Assembly (NCBI RefSeq): GCF_030718205.1
Contig: NZ_JAUZQF010000009.1
Coordinates: 248,001 to 312,000, forward strand
DNA from: Nonomuraea turcica
GTDB lineage: Bacteria > Actinomycetota > Actinomycetes > Streptosporangiales > Streptosporangiaceae
Length of the DNA stretch: 64,000 nt
Direction: 5' to 3'
Part shown: piece by piece, positions 23,457 to 31,589 of the stretch
How positions within the stretch are numbered: position 1 is the stretch's first letter
How the letters are laid out: every line of letters starts with the position of its first letter
Program-made: the position numbers and the translations under genes
Notes under the pieces: generated by a model
Databases searched by the model: none
Told to the model about the DNA's origin: nothing
Seen by the model: only the letters and a program-made list of their open reading frames with translations

Positions 23457-25731
23457 ACGCCAGGCGGGACAGGACGTCCGGCAGCTCGCCCTCATAGGCC
23501 ACCGTCAGCCGCCGCGTCGCCCGCGTCACCGCCACGTACAGGTCCCGCCCGCCCATCGGCGACTGCGCCAGGATCCCCGCCGGATCCACCACCACGACCG
23601 CGTCGAACTCCAGCCCCTTGGCCTGCTCCACCGTCAGCACCGCCACCGGCGCGTCCAGGCCCCCGCCCGGCCACAGCCGCGCCGCCTCCTGATGGACCGC
23701 GTCGGAGGTCACCACGCCGACCCGGCCCTCGCCGATCGCGGCCAGCTCCTCCTTCACCAGCGCCGGCAGGCCCGAGACCGGCACACGCACCGCCCGCGGC
23801 CGCGCCTCGCCGGACCGCACCGACTCCGGCGGCTCCTGCCCCGGATCGAAGGCCCGCAGCACGTGCGCCGCGACCTCCATGATCTCCGCCGGCGTGCGGT
23901 AGTTGACCTTCAGGTGCTCCACCCGCCACCGGCCCTCCAGGTAGGGGTCCAGCACCTCGGCCCACGAGCGCGCCCCCGCCGCCGATCCCGTCTGCGCGAG
24001 GTCGCCCACCACCGTCAGCGACTTGGCCGGCACCCGCCGCATCACCATCCGCCAGGCCATCGCCGACAACTCCTGCGCCTCGTCCACGATCACGTGCCCA
24101 TAGGCCCACGAGCGGTCGGCCGCCGCCCGATCCGCCGTGGTCAGCTCCGCCCCGTCGTCGGCGTGCCGCTCGGCCAGCACGTCGGCCCGCTCGAAGATGC
24201 CCTCCTCCAGCACGCCCGTGCTGTGCAGCACCTCATCGGCGTACAGCAGCCGCTCGGCCTGCTCCTCCTCCTCCCGCCTGGCCGCCACCCGCCGCGCCGA
24301 GTCGTCCTCGCCCAGCAGCTCGGCCGCCTCGTCCAGCAACGGCACGTCCCCGGCCGTCCACGGCGCGCCGGCCGGCCGCACCAGCGTCTGCCAGTCCAGG
24401 CCCGGCGGCGCCACCGACCACAGCGCCTCCGGCGAGCACAGCAGCTCGCCGATCAGCCGCTGCGGCGTCAGCTCCGGCCACAGGTCGTCGACCGCGCGCC
24501 GCACCTGCGGCTCCTGCCACAGCCGCCGCGCGGCCAGGTCCAGATCCACCTCGTCCAGATCGCCTTCCAGGTCGAGGGGCTCGGCTAGCTCCTCCATCTC
24601 CGGATCGCCGTTGGCCAGCTCCTCCAGGTGCAGCGACTCCTCCAACGCCCGCGCCTCGGCCCTGGCCAGCTCCTTGAGCATCTCGGTGACGTACAGCTTG
24701 CGCGCCATGTTGTGCGGCAGCCGCACCGCCCGCGCCCGATGGCGCAGCCGCACGCACACCGCGTGCGGCACCCGCAGCGCCAGCCCGTCCAGCTCCACCA
24801 CCAGGTCACCCTCCGGCACCCGCTGGCGCAGCTCCAGCGCCCGCGCCACCACCCCGGCCATCCGCACGTCGCCCTTGACCACCGCCGCGGCCGGGCCGTC
24901 GGCCGCCACCGCCCGCACCCCCGGGAACATCTCCCCGACCGTCGTCATCACGACCTGTGTCTCCCCCAGCGCCGGCAGCACCTGCCCGATGTAGCGCAGG
25001 AACATCGCGTTGGGGCCCACCACCAGCACGCCGCGCCGCTCCAGCGTGTCGCGGTGGGTGTAGAGCAGGAACGCCGCCCGGTGCAGCGCCGCCACCGTCT
25101 TGCCGGTGCCCGGGCCGCCCTGCACCACCAGCGCGCCCTGCCACGAGGCGCGGATCACCCGGTCCTGCTCGGTCTGGATGGTGGCCACCACGTCGCCCAT
25201 CCGGCCCGTCCGCCCCCGGCGCAGCGCCGCCAGCAGCGCCGCCTCGCCCACCAGCGTGCGCCGCTCCCCCTCGCTCATCCCCTCCAGGTCGAACACCTCA
25301 TCGTCGATGCCGACCACCACCCGATCCTTCAGATGCAGGTGCCTGCGCCGCACCAGCCCCCGCGGATCGGTGGCCGTGGCCACGTAGAACGGCCGCGCCG
25401 CCGGCGCCCGCCAGTCGATCAGCACCGACTCGTGCCGCTCGTCACGCAACCCGATCCTGCCGATGTAGACGCTGCCGCCCGAGCCGTCGTCGATGCGGCC
25501 GAAACACAGCCCCCGCTCGACCGCGTTCAGCTGCGCCAGCCTGCGCGCCTGCTCCGAGGCCAGCGCCTCGCGCTCGACCATCGCCTGGCGGGTGCCGCCG
25601 CCCCTGCCGTACACCTCGCGCAGCGCCGCCTGCGCCCGCTGCCGGGTGACGTCGAGCAGCCCGTACAGCCACGACACACGCCGCTGCTCGGTGTCAAGAG
25701 CTTCCGCGCGACCATCTTGACGATTAGCCAT
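23455..25731 (-). CDS. HelD-like UvrD/Rep superfamily motor protein (RNA polymerase recycling)
   Basis: A 758-residue protein. The N-terminal coiled coil (residues 1-70) precedes FGRIDD..GGSVYIGRIGLRDERHESVLIDWRAPAARPFY, a hallmark of HelD. Walker A is VVQGGPGTGKTVAALHRAA, Walker B/motif II is VIVDEAQELS, and the C-terminal AKGLEFDAVVVVDP and YVAVTRATRRL motifs are of the SF1 class. HelD proteins pry RNA polymerase from DNA, and some confer rifamycin tolerance. The start ATG 25731 leaves the coiled coil intact. A second, distinct HelD is at 58036. Confidence 0.9.
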   Translation of the reverse strand: MANRQDGRAEALDTEQRRVSWLYGLLDVTRQRAQAALREVYGRGGGTRQAMVEREALASEQARRLAQLNAVERGLCFGRIDDGSGGSVYIGRIGLRDERHESVLIDWRAPAARPFYVATATDPRGLVRRRHLHLKDRVVVGIDDEVFDLEGMSEGERRTLVGEAALLAALRRGRTGRMGDVVATIQTEQDRVIRASWQGALVVQGGPGTGKTVAALHRAAFLLYTHRDTLERRGVLVVGPNAMFLRYIGQVLPALGETQVVMTTVGEMFPGVRAVAADGPAAAVVKGDVRMAGVVARALELRQRVPEGDLVVELDGLALRVPHAVCVRLRHRARAVRLPHNMARKLYVTEMLKELARAEARALEESLHLEELANGDPEMEELAEPLDLEGDLDEVDLDLAARRLWQEPQVRRAVDDLWPELTPQRLIGELLCSPEALWSVAPPGLDWQTLVRPAGAPWTAGDVPLLDEAAELLGEDDSARRVAARREEEEQAERLLYADEVLHSTGVLEEGIFERADVLAERHADDGAELTTADRAAADRSWAYGHVIVDEAQELSAMAWRMVMRRVPAKSLTVVGDLAQTGSAAGARSWAEVLDPYLEGRWRVEHLKVNYRTPAEIMEVAAHVLRAFDPGQEPPESVRSGEARPRAVRVPVSGLPALVKEELAAIGEGRVGVVTSDAVHQEAARLWPGGGLDAPVAVLTVEQAKGLEFDAVVVVDPAGILAQSPMGGRDLYVAVTRATRRLTVAYEGELPDVLSRLA

Positions 25732-25769
25732 TCGGTGGTATACTCCTAACCGGAGGATTGTGGAGCTCG

Positions 25770-25784
25770 TGCCCAATGTGGGCA
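25770..25784. promoter_or_regulatory. Inverted repeat upstream of the first HelD gene
   Basis: TGCCCA-ATG-TGGGCA, about 40 bp upstream of the HelD ATG and flanked by two copies of TACTCC. It lies in the HelD 5' region, so it may be a regulatory site. I cannot match it with confidence to a known rifamycin-associated element. Confidence 0.35.
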
Positions 25785-25867
25785 TTGGAGCATACTCCCC
25801 ACCCGCGCCCGCGCGCAAACCTCGCCACGCGGCCACACGCCCCGCCAGATGCGACAGCGCGGCTGCC

Positions 25868-26908
25868 TTATGCCTCCGGGGTAGGAGGGGCCGTGGAGCG
25901 ACGGGGCACCAGAGTCGGCGTCACCGAGAAACGCACCGACGATGTCCGGCCCTCGATGCGTTCGAGCAGCAGCCGCCCCGCCGTCCGCCCCATGACCGCC
26001 CCATCCTGATCCACACTCGTCAGCGAGATGGTCGACACCGCCGCCAGCCGCGTGTTGTCGTAACCGGCCAGCGACACATCCGCCGGCACCGACAACCCCG
26101 CCTCGTGCAACGCCCGCAGCGCCCCCAACGCCGCCAGGTCCATCCCCGCGAAGATCGCCGTCGGGCGTGGGGAACGGCCGAGCAGCTCACGCGCCCCCTC
26201 ATAACCGCCCTCCTCGGTATAGGAGGTCAGCGCCATCGCGATCTCAGCGTCCAGCCCGTGCTCACGCATCACCCGCTCGTACGTCGCCGCCCTGATCGAC
26301 TCCAACGCCACCCGGCCACGCCCCCGGGCGGCGGGCTTGTTCCCGATGTGCGCGATCCGCCGGTGCCCCAGCCCGATCAGATGTCGCACGACCAGCTCCG
26401 CGCCCAGCTCGTCATCGTCGTAGACCGCGTCGTACACCGCCGACTTCTCGTGCGGGCCCAGCACCACCATCGGCATCTGCGCGGCCACCTCCTCCAGCCG
26501 CGCCCGCCCCACCCCCGGCGCGATCATGAGGATGCCGTCCACCTGCCGGTCCACCAGAGCCTCGATCGCCCGCGTCTCCGCCTGCGTCCCCGGCCCGCCC
26601 TGCACCATGATCGCCTGATAGTCGGTGCCCGCGAGCTGCTCCGACAATCCATCCAGAATGTCGGGGAAGAACGGGTTACGCAGATCCGGCAGCAGCACCC
26701 CGATCGTGAACGTGCGACCCCGCATCGCCCGCGCCGCCGCCTGCGGCCGGTAACCGAGCTCCTCGATCGCGGCCTTGACCCGGTCGCGCATGCCCGGGCT
26801 GACCCCATAGGCGCTGCGCAGCACCTTCGACACCGCCGTCGTGGACACCCCGGCGTGGCGCGCCACATCGGCGATCGTCACCCGCCGCGGCCGCTCGCGC
26901 GTGGCCAT
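25868..26908 (-). CDS. LacI family transcriptional regulator
   Basis: A 346-residue repressor. The N-terminal HTH is VTIADVARHAGVSTTAVSKVLRSAYGVSPGMRDRVKAAIEELGYRP with the hinge AAARAMRGR; the periplasmic-binding-protein core follows (TIGVLLPDLRNPFFPDILDGL ... PADVSLAGYDNTRLA). The ATG at 26908 is right before the HTH. It is divergent from an SDR oxidoreductase, which is the likeliest target; the ligand is probably a sugar or sugar acid. Confidence 0.93.
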   Translation of the reverse strand: MATRERPRRVTIADVARHAGVSTTAVSKVLRSAYGVSPGMRDRVKAAIEELGYRPQAAARAMRGRTFTIGVLLPDLRNPFFPDILDGLSEQLAGTDYQAIMVQGGPGTQAETRAIEALVDRQVDGILMIAPGVGRARLEEVAAQMPMVVLGPHEKSAVYDAVYDDDELGAELVVRHLIGLGHRRIAHIGNKPAARGRGRVALESIRAATYERVMREHGLDAEIAMALTSYTEEGGYEGARELLGRSPRPTAIFAGMDLAALGALRALHEAGLSVPADVSLAGYDNTRLAAVSTISLTSVDQDGAVMGRTAGRLLLERIEGRTSSVRFSVTPTLVPRRSTAPPTPEA

Positions 26909-27042
26909 CCCCCCGCCTCTCCCTCGGACGTGCCGATTGTACGAGCGCCCGCCCGGCCCGCGGCACAGCGCACCACCACCCGGCACACCCCGCGCAGCCC
27001 CGGCCGCTCCCGGGGCCACGCAGGGTGCTAGCTTCTCCGATC

Positions 27043-27804
27043 GTGTCCGACTACCTACGGGAGCTGTTCTCCCTCCACGGCCGCCGTGCCCTGGTCACCG
27101 GCGGCAGCTCCGGCATCGGCTACGCCATGGCCGAGGCGATCGGCCGGGCCGGCGCCGAGGTCGTGCTGGTCGCCCGCAGAGCGCACGAGCTCGACCAGGC
27201 CGCCGCCCGGCTGCGCGCACACGGCGTCAGCGCCACCCGCATCAGCGCCGACCTCGGCGAGCGCGACGACGTCCAGCGGGTCTGCGACACCGCCGGCGAC
27301 ATCGACATCCTCGTCAACGACGCCGCCAACAACATCCGCAAGCCGATGGCCGAGCTCACCGCCGACGACTACGAGCAGACCATCGCCGTCAACCTCACCG
27401 CCCCCTACCTCCTCGGCCAGCACTTCGGGCCGAAGATGGCCGCACGCGGCTGGGGCCGCATCATCAACGTCGGCTCCCAGCAGACCATCAGCGCCTTCGG
27501 CGACAGCGGCGTCTACGGCGCCGCCAAGGCCGCCCTCGCCGGCCTGACCCGCTCCCAGGCCGAGGCGTGGTCGGCACGCGGCGTCTGCGTCAACACGATC
27601 ATCCCCGGATTCGTGCTCACCCCGCTGACCGAGCCCGCCCAGGCCATCCCCGGCCGCGTCGAAGCCCTCGCCGCCCGCCACATGGTCGGCCGCAACGGCG
27701 TGCCGCAGGACTTCGCCGGAGCGGCGGTGTTCCTCGCCGGCGACGCCAGCGCCTTCGTCACCGGCCAGATGCTCTTCGTCGACGGCGGCTTCTCCGTGCA
27801 CTAG
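27043..27804 (+). CDS. SDR family oxidoreductase (gluconate 5-dehydrogenase-like)
   Basis: About 253 residues. The cofactor motif is TGGSSGIG, NAG is replaced by NDAAN, and the active site has Ser (GSQQT) and YGAAK (Tyr-x-x-x-Lys). The sequence is closest in feel to gluconate 5-dehydrogenase / 3-ketoacyl reductase types (NIIPGFVLTPLT; GQMLFVDGGFS). The GTG at 27043 is preferred; an in-frame GTG at 27025 adds six residues. No Shine-Dalgarno is visible for either, so a short-leader or leaderless mRNA is possible. The divergent LacI gene suggests sugar-controlled expression. Confidence 0.88.
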   Translation: MSDYLRELFSLHGRRALVTGGSSGIGYAMAEAIGRAGAEVVLVARRAHELDQAAARLRAHGVSATRISADLGERDDVQRVCDTAGDIDILVNDAANNIRKPMAELTADDYEQTIAVNLTAPYLLGQHFGPKMAARGWGRIINVGSQQTISAFGDSGVYGAAKAALAGLTRSQAEAWSARGVCVNTIIPGFVLTPLTEPAQAIPGRVEALAARHMVGRNGVPQDFAGAAVFLAGDASAFVTGQMLFVDGGFSVH

Positions 27805-27812
27805 CCCCGACG

Positions 27813-27832
27813 CCTTTACAGTGTAGATCACT
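27813..27832. repeat. Convergent-gap palindromic motif, copy 3
   Basis: CCTTTACAGTGTAGATCACT differs at one base from copy 1 at 15333. It lies in the 23-nt gap between the SDR stop and the stop of the PPOX gene, and overlaps the latter. Confidence 0.55.
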
Positions 27833-28298
27833 TGCGGCGGATCTGCCGCACTCCCACCCCCTCACGCCAGGTGTCCAGGACGAGCTCGTCCGCCTCGACC
27901 CTGGTCCACACCACCTCCGTCAGCTCGATCCTGAACAGGTGCGAGCCCGGCTCCGGCGTCTCGAACGACGCCGGCACGTCCGCGCGGGCGATCTCCACCG
28001 CCCGCCCGGCCAGTTTGACGTCGCCCTCCCACGTCGAAGGATCGGAGCCCTCCGGGTCGCGGGAGGTGACGTGCAGCGCCATCCGCGGATCGCGCCGCAG
28101 GTCGGCCGCCTTGACCGCGCCCGACATCGACCCCGTCCACAGCTCGCCGTCCTTGAAGCTCGTCTCGATGCCGCTGACCCGCGGCGATCCGTCCTTGCGC
28201 AGCGTCGCCAGCACCTTGTGCCGGTAACCGTCCATCAGCCTGCGCGCCACCGCCGCCAGTTCCGGCGCCTGCCGCTCGAACTCCTGCCATGAAGCCAT
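27828..28298 (-). CDS. Pyridoxamine 5'-phosphate oxidase family (FMN/F420-binding split-barrel) protein
   Basis: A 156-residue split-barrel protein: HKVLATLRKDGSPRVSGIETSFKDGELWTGSMSGAVKAADLRRDPRMALHVTS is the flavin-binding core of PPOX/FDOR proteins. Actinobacterial members use FMN or F420 and may reduce or bind various substrates; none can be named here. The ATG at 28298 is the only start near the domain. The gap to the divergent cupin gene holds a perfect inverted repeat. Confidence 0.85.
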   Translation of the reverse strand: MASWQEFERQAPELAAVARRLMDGYRHKVLATLRKDGSPRVSGIETSFKDGELWTGSMSGAVKAADLRRDPRMALHVTSRDPEGSDPSTWEGDVKLAGRAVEIARADVPASFETPEPGSHLFRIELTEVVWTRVEADELVLDTWREGVGVRQIRRK

Positions 28299-28340
28299 GC
28301 CTCCATCATGGCCGCCGCCGGCCCGCGCATCACCGTCCAC

Positions 28341-28376
28341 CGCAAACCTCGGCGGGCTCGCCATCAGAGGTTTGCG
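28341..28376. promoter_or_regulatory. Inverted repeat between divergent PPOX and cupin genes
   Basis: CGCAAACCTC (28341-28350) and GAGGTTTGCG (28367-28376) are a perfect 10-bp inverted repeat with a 16-nt spacer. The site is central in the divergent promoter region, which favours a regulator binding both half-sites over a terminator. Confidence 0.5.
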
Positions 28377-28439
28377 CAGGTCAGCTCCTTGTAGCGGCAT
28401 ATTCGCGGTGGAAGACTGGATCTGACGGAAGGGGGAGTC

Positions 28440-28805
28440 ATGATCGAGGTCAAGAGCATCGACAAGCCCGACGAACGCCGCGACTTCCCGCGGGGCCACC
28501 TGGAAGTGTGCAACCTCAGCGGGCTCACCTTCGGGGTGGCCACGTTCGACCCCGGCTGGCGCTGGTCGGAGTCGGTCAAACCGATCGTGGGCACGGACTC
28601 CTGCGAGGTCCACCACAACGGGTTCGTGGTCCAGGGACGGCTGCGCCTCCGGATGAACGACGGCGGCGAAGCCGAGGTCGGCCCGGGAGAGGTGTTTGTC
28701 TGCCCGCCGGGACACGACGCCTGGGTGGTGGGCGACGAGCAGTGCATCGTCTACGACTTCGCGGGTGGCATGTCCGACTACGCCAAGCGGCCGACAACCG
28801 CCTAG
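28440..28805 (+). CDS. Cupin domain protein
   Basis: A 121-residue single-domain cupin. The barrel motifs are partly preserved: GWRWSESVKPIVGTDSCEVHHNGFVVQGRLRLRMNDGGEAEVGPGEVFVCPPGHDAWVVGDEQCIVYDF. Candidate metal ligands include His58 and His59 and the later PPGHDAW His. GAAGGGGGAGTC precedes the ATG. Its role is unknown. Confidence 0.8.
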   Translation: MIEVKSIDKPDERRDFPRGHLEVCNLSGLTFGVATFDPGWRWSESVKPIVGTDSCEVHHNGFVVQGRLRLRMNDGGEAEVGPGEVFVCPPGHDAWVVGDEQCIVYDFAGGMSDYAKRPTTA

Positions 28806-28815
28806 CCCACCAGCA

Positions 28816-29157
28816 CTACGCGAAGCCGGGGCCGGGCTCCCAGAGGCTGATCTGGGTCCCCTGGTCGTCGGTGCAGGAGCAACCGCGGCCCGACTTGCTC
28901 GCGAACACCTCGCCGGTGCTGCCGCCCAGCTTGCGCACCTGCTCGACGGCCGCGTCGATGTCGCTCACGTGGAAGTAGAGGTTCGGCTGCGTGGACGGCC
29001 CGCCGCTGACGAAGCCCATCGGCACGGCCGTGTTGGTGACGTGCAGGTACGTCTCGTGCTCGCGGGTGAACTCCCAGCCGAACAGGGGCCCGTAGAAGGC
29101 GGCCGCCCGGTCCAGGTCCACCACGGACAGCGTGTAGTAGCCGAGCTCGACATTCAT
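28816..29157 (-). CDS. VOC (glyoxalase/bleomycin resistance) family protein
   Basis: A 113-residue VOC protein: VELGYYTLSVVDLDRAAAFYGPLFGWEFTRE ... NLYFHVSDIDAAVEQVRKLGGSTGEVF ... DDQGTQISLWEPGPG. The ATG at 29157 has GGAGG 10 nt upstream. It is divergent from an ArsR-SRPBCC operon, a frequent trio in actinomycetes, and the ArsR protein probably regulates it. Confidence 0.9.
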   Translation of the reverse strand: MNVELGYYTLSVVDLDRAAAFYGPLFGWEFTREHETYLHVTNTAVPMGFVSGGPSTQPNLYFHVSDIDAAVEQVRKLGGSTGEVFASKSGRGCSCTDDQGTQISLWEPGPGFA

Positions 29158-29185
29158 GTACGAACCTCCGCAATAATTGCCGCTA

Positions 29186-29243
29186 TCGTTAAGCATCAAC
29201 AGCCTAACGGAAGCAGGCAAATATTAACAACGACGTTAACGAT
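29186..29243. promoter_or_regulatory. Divergent operator region for ArsR
   Basis: ATCGTTAA (29186-29193) and TTAACGAT (29236-29243) are perfect inverted repeats about 42 bp apart, with further TAACG and CGTTAACG half-sites between them. The region is AT-rich and separates the VOC and ArsR genes, so it is the natural place for ArsR binding. Confidence 0.45.
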
Positions 29244-29570
29244 CTGGACGCCACCCTGGCGGCGCTCGCCGACCCGACCCGGCGCAAGGTGATCGACCTG
29301 CTGCGCGAGGGCCCGCGCCCGGCCGGCGAGCTGGCCCAGGCCATCCAGATGAGCGCACCCGCCCTCAGCAGGCACCTACGCGTGCTGAGAGCCGGCGGGC
29401 TCGTGCAGGCCGAGACCGGCGGGACGGACGCCAGGCTGCGGCTCTACACGCTGCGCCCCGAGCCGTTCGCGGCGCTGCAGGCGTGGCTGGACCAGGTGCA
29501 GGCGTTCTGGGCCGAGCAACTGGGCTCGTTCAAGGAACACGTCGAACGCACACGGAAGGACACCCCGTGA
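29223..29570 (+). CDS. ArsR family transcriptional regulator (start codon unusual)
   Basis: A winged-helix repressor: LDATLAALADPTRRKVIDLLREGPRPAGELAQAIQMSAPALSRHLRVLRAGGLVQAETGGTDARLRLYTLRPEPFAALQAWL. The conserved N-terminal helix reads in frame back to ATT-AAC-AAC-GAC at 29223, with GGAAG 9 nt upstream, but there is no ATG, GTG or TTG before 29289. Starting at the GTG at 29289 would remove helix 1 (DATLAALADPTRRK), which the fold needs. An AUU start at 29223 or CUG at 29244 is likely. It overlaps the SRPBCC gene by 4 nt. Confidence 0.8.
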   Translation: MNNDVNDLDATLAALADPTRRKVIDLLREGPRPAGELAQAIQMSAPALSRHLRVLRAGGLVQAETGGTDARLRLYTLRPEPFAALQAWLDQVQAFWAEQLGSFKEHVERTRKDTP

Positions 29571-29989
29571 ACACGGTCCGGGCCGGCGTCACCGTCCCGG
29601 TCGACCCGGCGACCGCGTTCCGGATCTTCACCGACGAGATCGACAGCTGGTACGTCCGCGGCCGCCACAGCTGGGTCGACCCCGCCCGCGCGGTCGGCAT
29701 CCGGTTCGAGGACGGCTACCTGCGCGAGCTGTGGTCCGACGGCGGCCACGTCGACACCGGCAAGATCCTCGCCTGGGAGCCGCCGCACCGCCTCGTCTGG
29801 GCCGACCTGATCAACGAGACCGGCCGGATGGAGATCGAAGTGGCCTTCAGCCCGGTCGACGGCGGCACCGAAGTCACCCTGGAGCACCGCGGACTCGACA
29901 CGCTGCCGCCCGACGTGGCCGGGCGGATCCGGCGCGGCTACTCCTGGAACATCGTCCTGCGCTGGTACGCCGACCAGTGGGTGGGCTAG
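29567..29989 (+). CDS. SRPBCC (AHSA1-like) family protein
   Basis: A 140-residue START-like protein: VRAGVTVPVDPATAFRIFTDEIDSWYVRGRHSWVDPARAVGIRFEDGYLRELW ... WEPPHRLVWADLINETGRMEIEVAFSPVDGGTEVTLEHRGLD. The GTG start overlaps the ArsR stop (GTGA). Such proteins bind hydrophobic ligands; no activity can be assigned. Confidence 0.85.
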   Translation: MNTVRAGVTVPVDPATAFRIFTDEIDSWYVRGRHSWVDPARAVGIRFEDGYLRELWSDGGHVDTGKILAWEPPHRLVWADLINETGRMEIEVAFSPVDGGTEVTLEHRGLDTLPPDVAGRIRRGYSWNIVLRWYADQWVG

Positions 29990-30198
29990 CGGCGGCCGTA
30001 TTTCTTGTGCACGGCCTGCTTGCTCACGCCGACCGCGTCGGCGATCTGCGCCCACGCCAGCCCCGCCACGCGGGCCCGCCGCACCTGGACCGCCTCCAGG
30101 CGCTCGATCTCGCGGCGCAGCGCGGTCGTGGCCTGCAGCGCCAGCAGCGGATCATCGTCCTGCGCCTGCCGCATCAAGGTCGCCAGGTCGTTCGTCAT
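29986..30198 (-). CDS. Small helix-turn-helix protein
   Basis: A 70-residue protein with a helix (QATTALRREIERLEAVQVRRARVAG) followed by a sigma-region-4-like HTH, LAWAQIADAVGVSKQAVHKKYGRR. Such small HTH proteins are widespread in actinomycetes and unstudied. Its stop shares the CTAG sequence with the stop of the convergent SRPBCC gene. It starts 3 nt after the hydrolase stop and may be the last gene of the LysE-hydrolase operon. Confidence 0.78.
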   Translation of the reverse strand: MTNDLATLMRQAQDDDPLLALQATTALRREIERLEAVQVRRARVAGLAWAQIADAVGVSKQAVHKKYGRR

Positions 30199-30201
30199 GC
30201 A

Positions 30202-30936
30202 CTAAAGGTAATCCAGCAGCAGCCGCGCGATCTCCTCCGGCCGTTCCAGGGCGGGCAGATGCCCGGCCCAATCCAGCTCCACCAGCCGCCCCTGCGGCAG
30301 CTCGCCGGCCAGGTGGCGGGCACACCGCCGGAACCACTCCAGGTCGTGCGCCCCGACCACCACCAGCGCCGGAACGTCGATCGCCGCCGGCGTGAACTCG
30401 GTCTCCACCTGCTCCGGCTCAGGATCGGCGGCCAGCTGCAGCGCGTACGCCTTACGCTGCATGGCCGCCAGCCGCTCCCGGGCCGCGGCCGGCGCATGCG
30501 GCCCGAGCAGGGTGCGCACGGTCAGCCCGGCCGCACCGTCGAGGTCGCCCGCCTCCAGCAGCCGCCCCTCCTCCGACCAGTACGCCCGCACGTCGGAGGT
30601 CGGCGGCACGCCGGCGACGGGATTGAGCAGCACCAGCCGGTCGGCGAGCCCGGCCGCCGCCAGCTCCAGCGCGACCCGGGTGCCGCCCGACGAGCCGACC
30701 AGCGCCGCCCGGCGCACGCCCAGACCGGCCAGGACCTCGGCCACGTCCGCCGCGTCGCTGTAAGGGGCCTCGGCCCGGTATGGGGTGCGGCCGTACCCGC
30801 GCAAGTCCACTGTGATCACCCGGAACCGCTCGGCCAGGGCCTCCACCTGCCCCTGCCACATACCGGAGTCGGCCGCCGTCGAATGCAGCAGCACCACCGG
30901 CTCACCCGCGCCGTGCTCTGCGTGCCAGATCGTCAC
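30202..30936 (-). CDS. Alpha/beta hydrolase
   Basis: A 244-residue hydrolase. The nucleophile elbow is LVGSSGGTRVALELA (Ser in GSSGG), the oxyanion region VVLLHSTAADSGMW, and the acid/His pair lies in VVVGAHDLEWF and DWAGHLPALERPEE. Substrate unknown. The GTG at 30936 overlaps the LysE stop by 4 nt. Confidence 0.87.
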   Translation of the reverse strand: MTIWHAEHGAGEPVVLLHSTAADSGMWQGQVEALAERFRVITVDLRGYGRTPYRAEAPYSDAADVAEVLAGLGVRRAALVGSSGGTRVALELAAAGLADRLVLLNPVAGVPPTSDVRAYWSEEGRLLEAGDLDGAAGLTVRTLLGPHAPAAARERLAAMQRKAYALQLAADPEPEQVETEFTPAAIDVPALVVVGAHDLEWFRRCARHLAGELPQGRLVELDWAGHLPALERPEEIARLLLDYL

Positions 30937-31553
30937 CGCGACTCCACCACCAGCCGCACGCCCAGCCCGATCAGCACCACGCCGGAGATCTGCTCCAGCC
31001 GGCGCCTCACCGCCGGGCGGCCCAGCCAGTCCTTGGCCTTGGCCACCGCCCAGATGAGCAGCCCGTACCACAGCAGGTCGATGAGCACCCACACGACGGC
31101 CAGCGTCACCAGCGTGACCGGCACGTTCTGCCCCGCCGGGACGAACTGCGGCAGGAACGACATCGCGAACACCGCCGCCTTCGGATTGGCCAGGCACGTC
31201 CCGACTCCCGCCAGGTACGCCCCGCGCCACCCCGGCGCCGTGGCCACCTCGGCAGGCGGCGCGCCCTTGCGGGCCTGCCAGAGCGCCTGCACGCCCATCA
31301 CGACCAGCACCACGGCGCCGACCACCCGCATGACGTCGTAGGCGAGCTGGGAGGCCACCAGCAGCGCCGACAACCCGAAGGCTGCGGCCAGGCCCCACAG
31401 CAGGATGCCGGTCTCGTTGCCCAGCGTGGCCGCCAGGCCGCTGCCGCGGCCGGACCGCAGGGTCTGGCGGAGGATGATGGCGGTGCTGACCCCGGGCACC
31501 ATGGCCACCAGGACGCACGCGCCCGCGAACGCGAGAAGATACATGCCGGGCAT
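30933..31553 (-). CDS. LysE family translocator
   Basis: A 206-residue protein with six predicted transmembrane helices: LLAFAGACVLVAMVPGVSTAIILRQTLRSGRGSGLAATLGNETGILLWGLAAAFGLSALL is the LysE/RhtB N-terminal signature, and NPKAAVFAMSFLPQFV the conserved mid segment. These export amino acids or homoserine-type compounds. Downstream, the alpha/beta hydrolase overlaps it. Confidence 0.88.
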   Translation of the reverse strand: MPGMYLLAFAGACVLVAMVPGVSTAIILRQTLRSGRGSGLAATLGNETGILLWGLAAAFGLSALLVASQLAYDVMRVVGAVVLVVMGVQALWQARKGAPPAEVATAPGWRGAYLAGVGTCLANPKAAVFAMSFLPQFVPAGQNVPVTLVTLAVVWVLIDLLWYGLLIWAVAKAKDWLGRPAVRRRLEQISGVVLIGLGVRLVVESR

Positions 31554-31589
31554 CCTGGCAGAACACCGCCCCGGAACGCGCCCGGATTT

